From assembly GCF_040750475.1 (NCBI RefSeq), contig NZ_JABJVY010000020.1:1-64000 (forward strand): a stretch of 64,000 bases of DNA, in the 5' to 3' direction. The translations under genes were made by a program, and so were the position numbers. The notes beneath the pieces are model-generated. The model was given only the letters and a program-made list of their open reading frames with translations. It did not search any database and was not told the origin of the DNA. Below, piece after piece: positions 7,898 to 15,725 of this stretch. Position 1 is the stretch's first letter, and each line of letters starts with the position of its first letter. This DNA is from Amorphus sp040750475 (lineage in GTDB: Bacteria; Pseudomonadota; Alphaproteobacteria; Rhizobiales; Amorphaceae).

Positions 7898-8614
7898 ATG
7901 AACGCACCCGCGGAAGACTATCTGCGCATCAGTGACCTGCATGCCTGGTATGGCGAATCCCACGTCCTGCACGGCATCGACGTCACCCTCGGCAAGGGCG
8001 AGATCATCACGCTGCTCGGCCGGAACGGTGCCGGGCGGACAACCACGCTACGCTCCATCATGGGCATGGTCGACCGCCGCTCCGGCTCGATCCAGATCGA
8101 CGGCGAAGAGATGATCAACATGCCCGCCCATCGCATCGCACCGCGCGGGCTGATCGGCTACTGCCCGGAGGAGCGCGGCATCTTCGCCACGCTGAATGCG
8201 GAAGAAAACCTGCTGCTGCCGCCCGCCCTCTCCAGCGGCGGCATGAGCCTCGACGAAATCTACGACATGTTTCCGAACCTGTTGGAGGCACGCCGGCGCA
8301 TGGGCACAAGCCTTTCCGGCGGCGAACAGCAGATGCTGGCGATCGCCCGCATTCTCAGAACCGGCGCGCGGCTGCTGCTTCTGGACGAAATCACCGAAGG
8401 GCTCGCGCCCGTAATAGTGAAAACGCTCGATACGGTCACCCGCCGCTTGAAGGAAAAGGGCTTCACCATCGTGCTGGTGGAGCAGAATTTCCGCTTCGCC
8501 GCGCCGCTGGCGGACCGGCACTACGTCATCGAGCACGGCCGCGTGGTGGACTGTTTCGAGGCGGATCAGGTGGAGGCCAACATGGACCGGCTGAACCACT
8601 ATCTGAGCGTGTAG
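7898..8614 (+). CDS. ABC transporter ATP-binding protein, LivF type, with Arg in the P-loop
   Basis: The 238-residue protein is LivF-like: Q-loop region GYCPEERGIFATLNAEENL, signature LSGGEQQMLAIARIL, Walker B LLLLDEITEGLAPV, and VLVEQNFRFA at the H-loop position. The Walker A motif reads GRNGAGRTTT: the invariant lysine is Arg47 (codon CGG at 8036-8038). The second LivF of this window (37112-37837) has the normal GKTTT. The rest of the protein is intact and in frame, so this is not a decayed gene. Either this site is catalytically weakened, as in ABC heterodimers with one degenerate site, or the subfamily tolerates Arg. Confidence 0.9.
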   Translation: MNAPAEDYLRISDLHAWYGESHVLHGIDVTLGKGEIITLLGRNGAGRTTTLRSIMGMVDRRSGSIQIDGEEMINMPAHRIAPRGLIGYCPEERGIFATLNAEENLLLPPALSSGGMSLDEIYDMFPNLLEARRRMGTSLSGGEQQMLAIARILRTGARLLLLDEITEGLAPVIVKTLDTVTRRLKEKGFTIVLVEQNFRFAAPLADRHYVIEHGRVVDCFEADQVEANMDRLNHYLSV

Positions 8615-8680
8615 AATGGGCCCGATTGGCCGAAAGTCGCTTGAGGCGGGAGACGACGTGATGACAGAGAGGGCTGCGCC

Positions 8681-9586
8681 GTGGACGTGAACATCAAGCT
8701 CATTCTCGCCCAAGCCATGCTCGGCCTCAACAATGGCGTGTTCTACGCCATGCTGAGCCTTGGACTTGCGATCATCTTCGGCCTTCTCAACGTCATCAAC
8801 TTCGCCCATGGCGCGCTCTATATGACCGGCGCGTTCGTGGCGTTGATCCTCTATTCCTTTCTCGGCGTCTGGTTGGGGATGGAGTGGCTGCACATCGGCT
8901 TCTGGCCGGCGCTGATCATCGCACCGCTGGTGGTCGGCTCGTTCGGCATGCTGATCGAGCGCCTTTTGTTGCGCTGGCTCTACCGCTACGACCCGATCTA
9001 CAGCCTGCTGCTCACCTTCGGGGTCGCGCTCGTTCTGCAGGGCATCTTCATCAACTATTTCAACGTCTCCGGAACGCCCTACCCGGGACAGCCGGAGTCC
9101 CTGCGCGGCGTCGTCAATCTCGGCTTCATGGTGTTTCCGAAATTCCGGCTGTTCGCGATCGTGTTTTCGGTGATCGTCTGCTTCGCCGTCTGGTTCGTCA
9201 TCGAGCGAACCCGCATCGGTTCGGTGCTGCGGGCAGGAACCGAGAAACCCGAGCTCGTCCAGGCGTTCGGCATCAACGTGCCACTGATGGTGACGCTGAC
9301 CTTCGGTTTCGGCACCGGGCTTGCCGGGCTCGCGGGTGTGCTGGCGGCACCGATTTATTCGGTCAGCCCGCTGATGGGCGCCGACCTCATCATCGTCGTC
9401 TTCGCCGTGGTGGTGATCGGAGGCATGGGCTCCATCCTCGGCGCGGTGGTCTCGGGCCTGGCGCTCGGCCTCATCGAAGGCATGACCAAGGTCTTCTACG
9501 CGCCGGCGGCAAGCACGGTGATTTTCTTCCTGATGGTGGTCGTCCTCCTGGTGCGGCCGGCCGGCCTGTTCGGACGCCAGAGTTAG
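8681..9586 (+). CDS. ABC transporter permease, LivH type
   Basis: This is a 301-residue integral membrane protein with about eight hydrophobic segments and a GTG start. The family motif GLNNGVFYAMLSLGLAIIFGLLNVINFAHGALYM is near the N-terminus, and GMGSILGAVVSGLALGLIEG near the C-terminus is the loop that contacts the ATPases. It forms the membrane channel with the LivM-type protein that follows. The ATG at 8661 is out of frame, which supports the GTG at 8681. Confidence 0.9.
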   Translation: MDVNIKLILAQAMLGLNNGVFYAMLSLGLAIIFGLLNVINFAHGALYMTGAFVALILYSFLGVWLGMEWLHIGFWPALIIAPLVVGSFGMLIERLLLRWLYRYDPIYSLLLTFGVALVLQGIFINYFNVSGTPYPGQPESLRGVVNLGFMVFPKFRLFAIVFSVIVCFAVWFVIERTRIGSVLRAGTEKPELVQAFGINVPLMVTLTFGFGTGLAGLAGVLAAPIYSVSPLMGADLIIVVFAVVVIGGMGSILGAVVSGLALGLIEGMTKVFYAPAASTVIFFLMVVVLLVRPAGLFGRQS

Positions 9587-9597
9587 ACCGCCGGGCC

Positions 9598-9621
9598 AAA
9601 ACGTGGGGACCGGTTTTTCGC
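9598..9621 (-). repeat. Palindromic repeat fragment, GCGAAAAA type
   Basis: On the minus strand it reads GCGAAAAACCGGTCCCCACG, matching the first three quarters of the 27-bp units at 15106 and 15164; the far arm is degenerate. It sits between the stop of the LivH gene and the start of the LivM gene, inside the operon. Confidence 0.65.
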
Positions 9622-9680
9622 GACAATCGGCGCGACACAAAAAATCATCGGACGATGATCCGAGGACCAGAGCTGAGGAA

Positions 9681-10679
9681 ATGACGATGAACGACGCCGT
9701 GGCCGACGCCGGGGACCTGTCTGCGGCCGCTTCGACCGGACGCTCTCAACGCTCGCGCGTGGCGCAGATCTTGATGTGGGTGGCGTTGATCGCGGCCGTC
9801 GTGGTGGCCCCGTTCTTCCTCTATCCCGTCTTCGTGATGCAGATCCTGTGCTTCGCGCTGTTTGCCTGCGCCTTCAACCTTTTGATCGGCTTCACCGGGC
9901 TGCTCTCCTTCGGTCATGCGGCCTTTTTCGGCGGGGCGGCCTATGTCGCCGGTCACGTCATCAAGGTGTGGGGCCTCTCCCCGCTCGCCGGAATCCTGGT
10001 CGGCGCGCTGGCGGCGGCGGTTCTCGGCTACCTGATCGGCGCGCTCGCCATCCGCCGCCAAGGCATCTACTTCGCCATGATTACGCTGGCGCTGGCCCAG
10101 ATCGTCTACTTCTTCGCCCTCCAACTTCCGTTCACCGGCGGCGAAAACGGACTACAGGGCATCCCGCGCGGGCACCTGTTCGGCATCATCGATCTCAGCC
10201 AGCCGATGGCGATGTACTGCTTCGTGGCGGCGATTTTCCTGATCGGTTTTCTGATCATCTATCGCACCGTGCACTCGCCATTCGGACAGGTATTGCAGGC
10301 GATCCGGGAGAACGAGCCGCGAGCCTTGTCGCTCGGCTACAACATCGATCGCTTCAAGCTGATGGCATTCGTGCTGTCGGCAACGCTGTCCGGCGTGGCC
10401 GGGGGCACCAAGGCGGTGGTGTTCCAGTTCGCGTCGCTGACCGACGTCCACTGGCAGACCTCCGGCGAAGTGATCCTGATGACGCTGCTCGGCGGCATGG
10501 GCACGATCTTCGGTCCCGCCGTGGGCGCGGTCACCATCGTCACGCTACAGCACGAGCTGAGCTTCATGGGCTCCTGGGTGCAGGTCGTGATCGGCGCGAT
10601 CTTTATTCTCTGCGTGCTTCTGTTCCGCCGCGGCATCGTCGGCGAAATCGGCCGGATGCTGAGGGTCACCTCCGTATAG
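9681..10679 (+). CDS. ABC transporter permease, LivM type
   Basis: With the ATG at 9681 (GAGG close upstream) the protein has 332 residues; the frame is open further back but there it reads through the repeat at 9598. It has about eight membrane spans and the LivM motif FNLLIGFTGLLSFGHAAFFGGAAYVA. The coupling-loop region GEVILMTLLGGMGTIFGPAVGA is near the end. It is the last gene of the transporter operon and is followed by a clear terminator. Confidence 0.9.
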   Translation: MTMNDAVADAGDLSAAASTGRSQRSRVAQILMWVALIAAVVVAPFFLYPVFVMQILCFALFACAFNLLIGFTGLLSFGHAAFFGGAAYVAGHVIKVWGLSPLAGILVGALAAAVLGYLIGALAIRRQGIYFAMITLALAQIVYFFALQLPFTGGENGLQGIPRGHLFGIIDLSQPMAMYCFVAAIFLIGFLIIYRTVHSPFGQVLQAIRENEPRALSLGYNIDRFKLMAFVLSATLSGVAGGTKAVVFQFASLTDVHWQTSGEVILMTLLGGMGTIFGPAVGAVTIVTLQHELSFMGSWVQVVIGAIFILCVLLFRRGIVGEIGRMLRVTSV

Positions 10680-10730
10680 GAGCTTTCGCGCGAGGGGCAC
10701 CTCCCATCCCGCAGGCGTTTTGCAGCCGAC

Positions 10731-10772
10731 AAAAAGCCCCGCACTCAACACTGAGCGCGGGGCCTTTTGTTT
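10731..10772 (+). terminator. Rho-independent terminator after the ABC operon
   Basis: Stem GCCCCGC (10736-10742) pairs with GCGGGGC (10757-10763), with a shorter inner CTCA/TGAG stem, followed by CTTTTGTTTT. An A-run precedes the stem, so it could also act on minus-strand transcripts. Confidence 0.85.
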
Positions 10773-10844
10773 TCAGGATATTGAGACGTCCGCTCCGGAC
10801 GAAACCGCGAGCACATCGAGTGGCGTGGGCGCCTATTGTTCAAC

Positions 10845-10888
10845 GCAAATCCGGACGGAAAACCGGTTCCCACTTTTCCTGGATTTGC
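10845..10888 (+). repeat. Palindromic repeat, 44 bp, GCAAATCC arms
   Basis: Arms GCAAATCC and GGATTTGC enclose GGACGGAAAACCGGTTCCCACTTTTCCT with no change from the copy at 11016-11059. It lies in the convergent gap between the LivM-type gene and ilvE. Confidence 0.85.
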
Positions 10889-10972
10889 GAAGCCAAAGCG
10901 CGACCGCGCGCCGGCTGGAGGCTGCCCTCGCGGAGACATCGCGCAATGCGCGACTGTCGTGAGCGGAAGCCC

Positions 10973-11003
10973 AAGAAAACCGGTTCCCACTTTTCCTGGA
11001 TTT
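10973..11003 (+). repeat. Palindromic repeat, left arm lost
   Basis: AGAAAACCGGTTCCCACTTT then TCCTGGATTT: the core and right arm of the 44-bp repeat, with the left arm replaced by unrelated sequence. It is the middle of three copies within 215 bases. Confidence 0.8.
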
Positions 11004-11015
11004 AACTTCTCTCCT

Positions 11016-11059
11016 GCAAATCCGGACGGAAAACCGGTTCCCACTTTTCCTGGATTTGC
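11016..11059 (+). repeat. Palindromic repeat, 44 bp, at the end of ilvE
   Basis: This is an exact copy of the unit at 10845-10888. Its right end is one base from the TAA stop of ilvE (11063-11061, minus strand), so the repeat forms the immediate 3' end of the ilvE message. Confidence 0.85.
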
Positions 11060-11060
11060 T

Positions 11061-11963
11061 TTAGCCCGCTGCGGCGAGCTTCAAGTCGTGCTTCGGCTGG
11101 ACCTCGTTCAGATAGTCGGTCATCAGCGTGCGAGTGATCTCGCCGACTTCGAACCGGTACGGGCCGATCTCGGAGACCGGGGTCACCTCGGCGGCCGTGC
11201 CGGTCAGGAAGCATTGCTCGAAGTCCGCCATTTCCTCCGGCAGGATCGTGCGCTCGCGCACCTCGATTCCCCGCGCCTTGGCGAGCTTGATCACCGTGTC
11301 GCGGGTGATACCGGCCAAGAAGCAGTCCGCAACCGGGGTGTGCAGAACGCCGTCCTTGACGAAGAACACGTTCGCGCCGGTGGTCTCGGCCACATGGCCG
11401 CGCCAGTCCAGCATGAGCGCGTCGGCATAGCCCTGCGCCTCCGCCTCGTGCTTGGAGAGCGTGCAGATCATGTAGAGGCCGGCCGCCTTCGCAGTCGACG
11501 GCGCGGTCTGCGGGTCGGGGCGGCGATATTTCGCCATCGCCAACCGAATGCCCTTCAGCCGCTCGGCCGGATCGAAGTAGCTCGGCCATTCCCAGCACGC
11601 GATCGCCACGTTGATGCGATTGGACTGCGCCGACACGCCCATCATCTCGCTGCCGCGCCAGGCCACCGGGCGCAGATAGGCATCCACCAGCCCGGAGCGA
11701 GCGAGCAGCTCGCGCTGTGCGGCGTTCAGTTCTTCCGCGGTGTAAGGGATCTTGAAGCCCAGGATTTCGCCGGAACGGATCAGCCGATCGGTGTGATCTT
11801 CCAGCCGGAAGATTACACCGCCATAGGCGCGCTCGCCTTCGAACACCGAGCTGCCATAGTGCAGCCCATGGGTGAGCACGTGCACCTTGGCGTCGCTCCA
11901 CGGCACGAATTCACCATTGTACCAGATCTCGCCGTCGCGTTGGTCGAAAGGCACGCCAGCCAT
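11061..11963 (-). CDS. ilvE: Branched-chain amino acid aminotransferase
   Basis: The 300-residue class IV aminotransferase starts at the ATG at 11963, with GGAGATATCG in front. It shows THGLHYGSSVFEGERAYGG near the N-terminus, the PLP lysine in APSTAKAAGLYM, ADALMLDWRGHVAETTGANVFF, and LTGTAAEVTPV for the phosphate cup. It makes Val, Leu and Ile from their keto acids with glutamate, in the cytoplasm. It stands alone, divergent from the MarR/two-component genes. Confidence 0.93.
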   Translation of the reverse strand: MAGVPFDQRDGEIWYNGEFVPWSDAKVHVLTHGLHYGSSVFEGERAYGGVIFRLEDHTDRLIRSGEILGFKIPYTAEELNAAQRELLARSGLVDAYLRPVAWRGSEMMGVSAQSNRINVAIACWEWPSYFDPAERLKGIRLAMAKYRRPDPQTAPSTAKAAGLYMICTLSKHEAEAQGYADALMLDWRGHVAETTGANVFFVKDGVLHTPVADCFLAGITRDTVIKLAKARGIEVRERTILPEEMADFEQCFLTGTAAEVTPVSEIGPYRFEVGEITRTLMTDYLNEVQPKHDLKLAAAG

Positions 11964-12182
11964 GATCGATATCTCCTTATCGGTTCTGCTTGTTTTCCGA
12001 TCCGGCACAATCCCTTCGGCCATAATATGACCGAGGAGTGTCGGCTTTGCTTGACGACCGTAACCCCTTAAGGTCACCGCCGGCCACTCGGCTTCGGCGC
12101 AGGCGGTCCTACTGCCGCCCGAGATCACTCTCGAAGGATTGTTTCGTCAAGAGACCCTGTTTCGTAACAATCGCAAACGCAA

Positions 12183-12203
12183 TATGTCAATATGGCTGAC
12201 ATA
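12183..12203. promoter_or_regulatory. Inverted repeat over the marR start codon, candidate operator
   Basis: TATGTCA-N7-TGACATA is a perfect 7-bp inverted repeat, and the ATG of the MarR gene (12192) lies in its spacer. MarR-family dimers bind repeats of this size, usually close to their own promoters, so autorepression at or just after the transcription start is likely. Confidence 0.55.
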
Positions 12204-12734
12204 ATTTCTAGTCGGTTCGCATCGCCGCGACTCAAGGCCCGGCCGTCCGAGACGGAACCGGAGGGAGAGGAGCTGCGCTACGACCTGATCGAACTTCTGT
12301 TCTTCGCGTACCGCGACTTTGTCGGCGAGGCGGATTCCGTGCTTGCCGAGTATGGCTTCTGGCGGGCCCATCACCGGGTTCTGCATTTCGTGCATCGCAA
12401 TCCCGGCATCCGGGTTGCCGAGCTTCTGGGGATCCTCCAGATCACCAAGCAAAGCCTCGGTCGGGTGCTGAAGGAGTTGGTCGACAAGGGCTATATCGAG
12501 CAGCGCACGGGGGCGGAAGATCGCCGCCAGCGGCTGCTCTACGCCACCGAGGCCGGCCATGCGCTCGCCTACAAGCTCTCCAGCCTGCAGGACGCCCGGA
12601 TTTCCGCCGCCCTTGCCGAGCTCGGCCCGGAAGCGGCGGAAACCGCCCGCATCTTTCTCACCTCGCTGGTCAATGCCGACGAGCGCGCCAGCGTCGCACG
12701 CCTGACCCGCCGCCCCTCTGGACCGACGGAATGA
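12192..12734 (+). CDS. MarR-family transcriptional regulator
   Basis: This is a 180-residue winged-helix protein. After a polar N-terminal tail (about 1-30) comes the MarR core LIELLFFAYRDFVGEAD, the recognition helix region ELLGILQITKQSLGRVLKELVDKGYIEQR, and the wing with the GAEDRRQRLLYAT motif (DxRxR). Its stop overlaps the response-regulator ATG by four bases (ATGA), so the two are translationally coupled. A MarR gene directly before an OmpR-type regulator recalls the petP-petR pair of Rhodobacter. The regulator in turn resembles CenR, an envelope regulator of alphaproteobacteria; this naming is inference. Confidence 0.88.
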   Translation: MADIISSRFASPRLKARPSETEPEGEELRYDLIELLFFAYRDFVGEADSVLAEYGFWRAHHRVLHFVHRNPGIRVAELLGILQITKQSLGRVLKELVDKGYIEQRTGAEDRRQRLLYATEAGHALAYKLSSLQDARISAALAELGPEAAETARIFLTSLVNADERASVARLTRRPSGPTE

Positions 12735-13441
12735 CGACACCTGCCCCCACACCGCGTGACGATGCCGCCCATATTCTGGTGGTCGACGACGACAGCCGCA
12801 TCCGCAGCCTTCTGCATCGCTATCTGGCGAACGAAGGTTACCGGGTGAGCGAGGCGGCCGATGCTGCCGAAGCCCGGCGCAAGCTGCAGACCTTCGCCTT
12901 CGACCTCGTCATTCTCGATGTCATGATGCCCAGCGAAAGCGGCTTCGACCTGATGCGCTCGACGCTTGCCGGCAAGGACATCCCAGTGATCATGCTGACG
13001 GCGCTCGGCGACAGCCCGGACCGCATCAACGGGCTGGAGCTCGGTGCCGACGACTATGTGCCCAAGCCGTTCGAACCGCGCGAGCTGGTGCTGCGGATCG
13101 CCCGGATCCTGTCGCGGCGCGGCGCCCAGAAGCAATGGCACGGCGCGGTGCGGTTCGGCCGCTTCGTCTTCTCCATCGAGCGCGAGGAGCTGCGCGCCGG
13201 CGACGAGGTGATCCGGCTTACCGACCGCGAACGGGCTCTCATGAAAACCTTTGCCCAACAGCCCGGCGAGACGATCGCCCGCCACCTCCTGGTCACCGAC
13301 GAGACCCGGATGAGCGAGCGAACGGTGGACGTACAGATCAACCGGCTCAGGCGAAAGATCGAGGAGGACCCGGGTAACCCGCGCTACCTTCAGACGATCC
13401 GAGGGGTCGGCTACCGGCTGATGGCGGACCCCAGAGATTGA
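12731..13441 (+). CDS. OmpR/PhoB-family response regulator (PetR/CenR-like)
   Basis: The 236-residue protein has a receiver domain (about 14-125) with the acidic pocket VVDDDSR, phospho-acceptor Asp63 in LVILDVMMPSESG, the conserved Thr in VIMLTALGDS and the Lys in YVPKPFEP. A C-terminal winged helix (about 140-233) follows, with VIRLTDRERALMKTF and RTVDVQINRLRRKIE. The gene overlaps the MarR gene and is followed 120 bases later by a histidine kinase, its likely partner. The order MarR-regulator-kinase resembles PetP/PetR and CenR/CenK loci, which affect respiration or the cell envelope. Confidence 0.9.
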   Translation: MTTPAPTPRDDAAHILVVDDDSRIRSLLHRYLANEGYRVSEAADAAEARRKLQTFAFDLVILDVMMPSESGFDLMRSTLAGKDIPVIMLTALGDSPDRINGLELGADDYVPKPFEPRELVLRIARILSRRGAQKQWHGAVRFGRFVFSIEREELRAGDEVIRLTDRERALMKTFAQQPGETIARHLLVTDETRMSERTVDVQINRLRRKIEEDPGNPRYLQTIRGVGYRLMADPRD

Positions 13442-13561
13442 CGCCTTCGCCGTTCGCCCCGCCCTTGCTGCCGCCCAAATCCGGGTGCAGCGTGAAGAGA
13501 TGTGCGCCGCTCTCTCCTGCGGACGAGGCGCGCTGTTTGACGGATCGGCATCCGGAGCGAC

Positions 13562-14962
13562 ATGGCCACGCTTGACGATTCCTCACCGACCCCGACCCGG
13601 CCCTTGTGGCAACGGGTGCTGCGGTCCGGCGGGTTACCGCCACCGGTCGGCCGCTGGCTGCGCCGGCAGATGCCGCACGGGCTGTTTCCGCGCTCGCTGC
13701 TGATCATCCTGATTCCGATGGTGCTGCTGCAGTCGGTCGTCGCTTTCGTGTTCATGGACCGGCATTGGCAGAACGTCACCAGCCGGCTTTCGGAGACCAC
13801 CGCTGCGGAGGTCGCCACGCTTGCGACCCTGATCGAGCGCGCGCCGACCCGCGCCGAAGCTCAGGCAATCGTCTACGCCGCCTCCTCCCAGATGTTCGTC
13901 TCCGCGACGCTGGAACCGGACGGCAAGCTGCCACCCCCGGCCCCCAAGCCGTTCTTCTCGCTCCTGGACCGTACCTTGAGCGCCAGCGTGCGCGACCGGG
14001 TCGGCCGGCCGTTCGCGATCGAGATCATCAACGAAGCCAAATTCGTAGAGATCCAGGTCAAGCTGAACGCCGGCATCCTGAAGGTCGTGGTCCGCCGCAG
14101 CCAGGCCTACGCCACCAACTCCCACATCACACTGGTCTGGATGGCGGGCACATCGGTGGTGCTGCTGTCGATCGCGACTTTGTTCCTGCGCAACCAGATC
14201 CGCCCGATCCAGCGCCTGGCCGAAGCGGCCGAAAGCTTCGGCCGGGGGCGGCCGATCGAAGGGTTCCGCCCGCGTGGTGCGACCGAGGTGCGCCAAGCCT
14301 CGCGCGCTTTTATCGAAATGAGGCGACGCATCGAGCGCCAGATGGAACAGCGCACGGCCATGCTCGCCGGCGTGTCCCACGACCTGCGCACGATCCTGAC
14401 GCGCTTCAAGCTGGAGCTCGCCTTCCTGCCCGAAAGCGAGGAGACCGACGCCCTGAAAAAGGACGTCGACGCCATGCAGGCCATGTTGGAGGGCTATCTC
14501 ACCTTCGCCCGCACCGACATCGACGAGAGCTCCGAAACCCTCGATCTTGCCGACCTGCTGGACGATTTGGCCGCCGAGTGCCGCCGCCACGGCGCGGATA
14601 CCACGGTCACCTTCGAGGGCGACCGCGAAATCGAAGCCAAACCCAACGCGCTCAAGCGCGGGCTCCACAATCTTGCGATGAACGCCGCGCGCTACGGCAA
14701 GACGGTGCAGATCGCCGGCCGCAACCTCGACGGCTGGGTCACCATCACCATCGACGACGACGGCCCGGGTATTCCGGCCGCCGCCCGCGAAGACGTGTTC
14801 CGCCCGTTCTTCCGGCTCGACACGGCCCGCAACCAGGATGTCAGCGGCACCGGACTCGGCCTCGCCATCGCCCGCGATGCCATCCGTGGCCACGGTGGCG
14901 ACATCATGCTTGCGGACGCCCCGTTGGGCGGATTGAGGGCGCGAGTTCACCTGCCGGCGTGA
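13562..14962 (+). CDS. Membrane-bound sensor histidine kinase (EnvZ-type layout)
   Basis: This is a 466-residue kinase. Layout: cytoplasmic tail (1-44), membrane span 1 (about 46-66, LLIILIPMVLLQSVVAFVFM), periplasmic sensor (about 67-180), span 2 (about 184-207, HITLVWMAGTSVVLLSIATL), HAMP linker, then the H-box AGVSHDLRTILTRFKLEL with phospho-acceptor His273. The ATPase domain has N-box NLAMNAARYG, DDDGPGIP, and GTGLGLAIARD. It most likely phosphorylates the response regulator encoded just before it. What it senses is unknown. Confidence 0.9.
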   Translation: MATLDDSSPTPTRPLWQRVLRSGGLPPPVGRWLRRQMPHGLFPRSLLIILIPMVLLQSVVAFVFMDRHWQNVTSRLSETTAAEVATLATLIERAPTRAEAQAIVYAASSQMFVSATLEPDGKLPPPAPKPFFSLLDRTLSASVRDRVGRPFAIEIINEAKFVEIQVKLNAGILKVVVRRSQAYATNSHITLVWMAGTSVVLLSIATLFLRNQIRPIQRLAEAAESFGRGRPIEGFRPRGATEVRQASRAFIEMRRRIERQMEQRTAMLAGVSHDLRTILTRFKLELAFLPESEETDALKKDVDAMQAMLEGYLTFARTDIDESSETLDLADLLDDLAAECRRHGADTTVTFEGDREIEAKPNALKRGLHNLAMNAARYGKTVQIAGRNLDGWVTITIDDDGPGIPAAAREDVFRPFFRLDTARNQDVSGTGLGLAIARDAIRGHGGDIMLADAPLGGLRARVHLPA

Positions 14963-15038
14963 ACAATCTCAAGCACACTTTGCGACCTGATTTCCGCTTC
15001 GTCTAAAACGCGAAGCCAGCGCGCGACTTCTCCTTTGC

Positions 15039-15068
15039 CGCTCATTCCCGCGAAAGCGGGAATGAGCG
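15039..15068. repeat. Perfect 13-bp stem with GAAA loop
   Basis: CGCTCATTCCCGC, loop GAAA, then the exact reverse complement. Its centre, ATTCCCGCGAAAGCGGGAAT, fits the form ATTCCC-N8-GGGAAT known from Neisseria dRS3 repeats and similar dispersed units in other proteobacteria. It lies between the convergent kinase and csaA genes. No T-run follows, so it is not a standard terminator. Confidence 0.75.
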
Positions 15069-15105
15069 AAGTGAGTGGCTGGGCTTAGAGTTTCCCGCAG
15101 CACCT

Positions 15106-15132
15106 GCGAAAAACCGGTACCCACTTTTTCGC
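15106..15132 (+). repeat. Palindromic repeat, 27 bp, GCGAAAAA arms (copy 1 of 2)
   Basis: GCGAAAAA, core CCGGTACCCAC, TTTTTCGC. Identical to the unit at 15164-15190, and both are followed by CCGGCGC, so the duplicated segment is about 35 bp. Confidence 0.85.
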
Positions 15133-15163
15133 CCGGCGCCAATTTTACGTCGCGCCGGTTGCT

Positions 15164-15190
15164 GCGAAAAACCGGTACCCACTTTTTCGC
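15164..15190 (+). repeat. Palindromic repeat, 27 bp, GCGAAAAA arms (copy 2 of 2)
   Basis: Exact copy of 15106-15132, 31 bases away in the same orientation. With its CCGGCGC tail it reaches 15197, the base before the csaA stop codon (15200-15198). Confidence 0.85.
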
Positions 15191-15197
15191 CCGGCGC

Positions 15198-15557
15198 TCA
15201 GAACATCCGGACGCCGTTTGCGACGCGCTTGTCGATCGCCGCAAGCACGACACGTCCGGCCTCGTCGGGAAAGCCCAGGGTCAGGACCTCGGAGCGGATC
15301 GGACCGATCTGGCGCGGCGGGAAGTTGACCACCGCCATCACCTGGCGGCCGACAAGTTCTTCCGGCGTGTAGTGCTCGGTGATCTGGGCGGACGATTTCT
15401 TGATCCCGATCTCCGGCCCGAAATCGATCATCAGCTTGAACGCCGGCTTGCGGGCCTCCGGAAACGGCGCCGCTTCGACGATCGTTCCGGCCCGGATGTC
15501 GACCTTCAGGAAGTCGTCGAAGCCGATCGTGTCGGCGCTCAGCGCGGTCTCGCTCAT
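15198..15557 (-). CDS. csaA: CsaA-like tRNA-binding-domain chaperone
   Basis: This 119-residue protein is a lone EMAP-II/OB-fold tRNA-binding domain. DFLKVDIRAGTIVEAAPFPE, KLMIDFGPEIGIKKSSAQI and VMAVVNFPPRQIGPIRSEVL are the typical blocks, and it ends in KRVANGVRMF. CsaA proteins bind tRNA-like folds and assist secretion or folding in the cytoplasm. Translation starts at the ATG at 15557, with AAAGGGA upstream. It stands alone; the message ends in the tandem palindromic repeats. Confidence 0.88.
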   Translation of the reverse strand: MSETALSADTIGFDDFLKVDIRAGTIVEAAPFPEARKPAFKLMIDFGPEIGIKKSSAQITEHYTPEELVGRQVMAVVNFPPRQIGPIRSEVLTLGFPDEAGRVVLAAIDKRVANGVRMF

Positions 15558-15725
15558 CAAGGTCCCTTTCGTGATCTAGGTCAGGAGCTCATAAATCCGG
15601 ACGATCCGGAGCCTGAAACGGCAAAGAGATGCCCGAAGAGCCGCGACGGGCCGGGCCTTTCCCCCGTCCGAGCGGCTCGACGCAGAAAGCTCCGATCGAC
15701 TCGCCCGCATTTATGGGGCCATGAC

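Noticed and set aside
8048..9640. A 530-codon minus-strand frame over the LivF/LivH genes
   Set aside because: Reverse-frame shadow with low-complexity Asp/His/Glu/Arg content; the forward proteins are clear membrane and ATPase components.
13606..15006. A second 466-codon plus-strand frame inside the histidine kinase gene
   Set aside because: It is the kinase gene read in another frame; Arg/Pro-rich with no domain.
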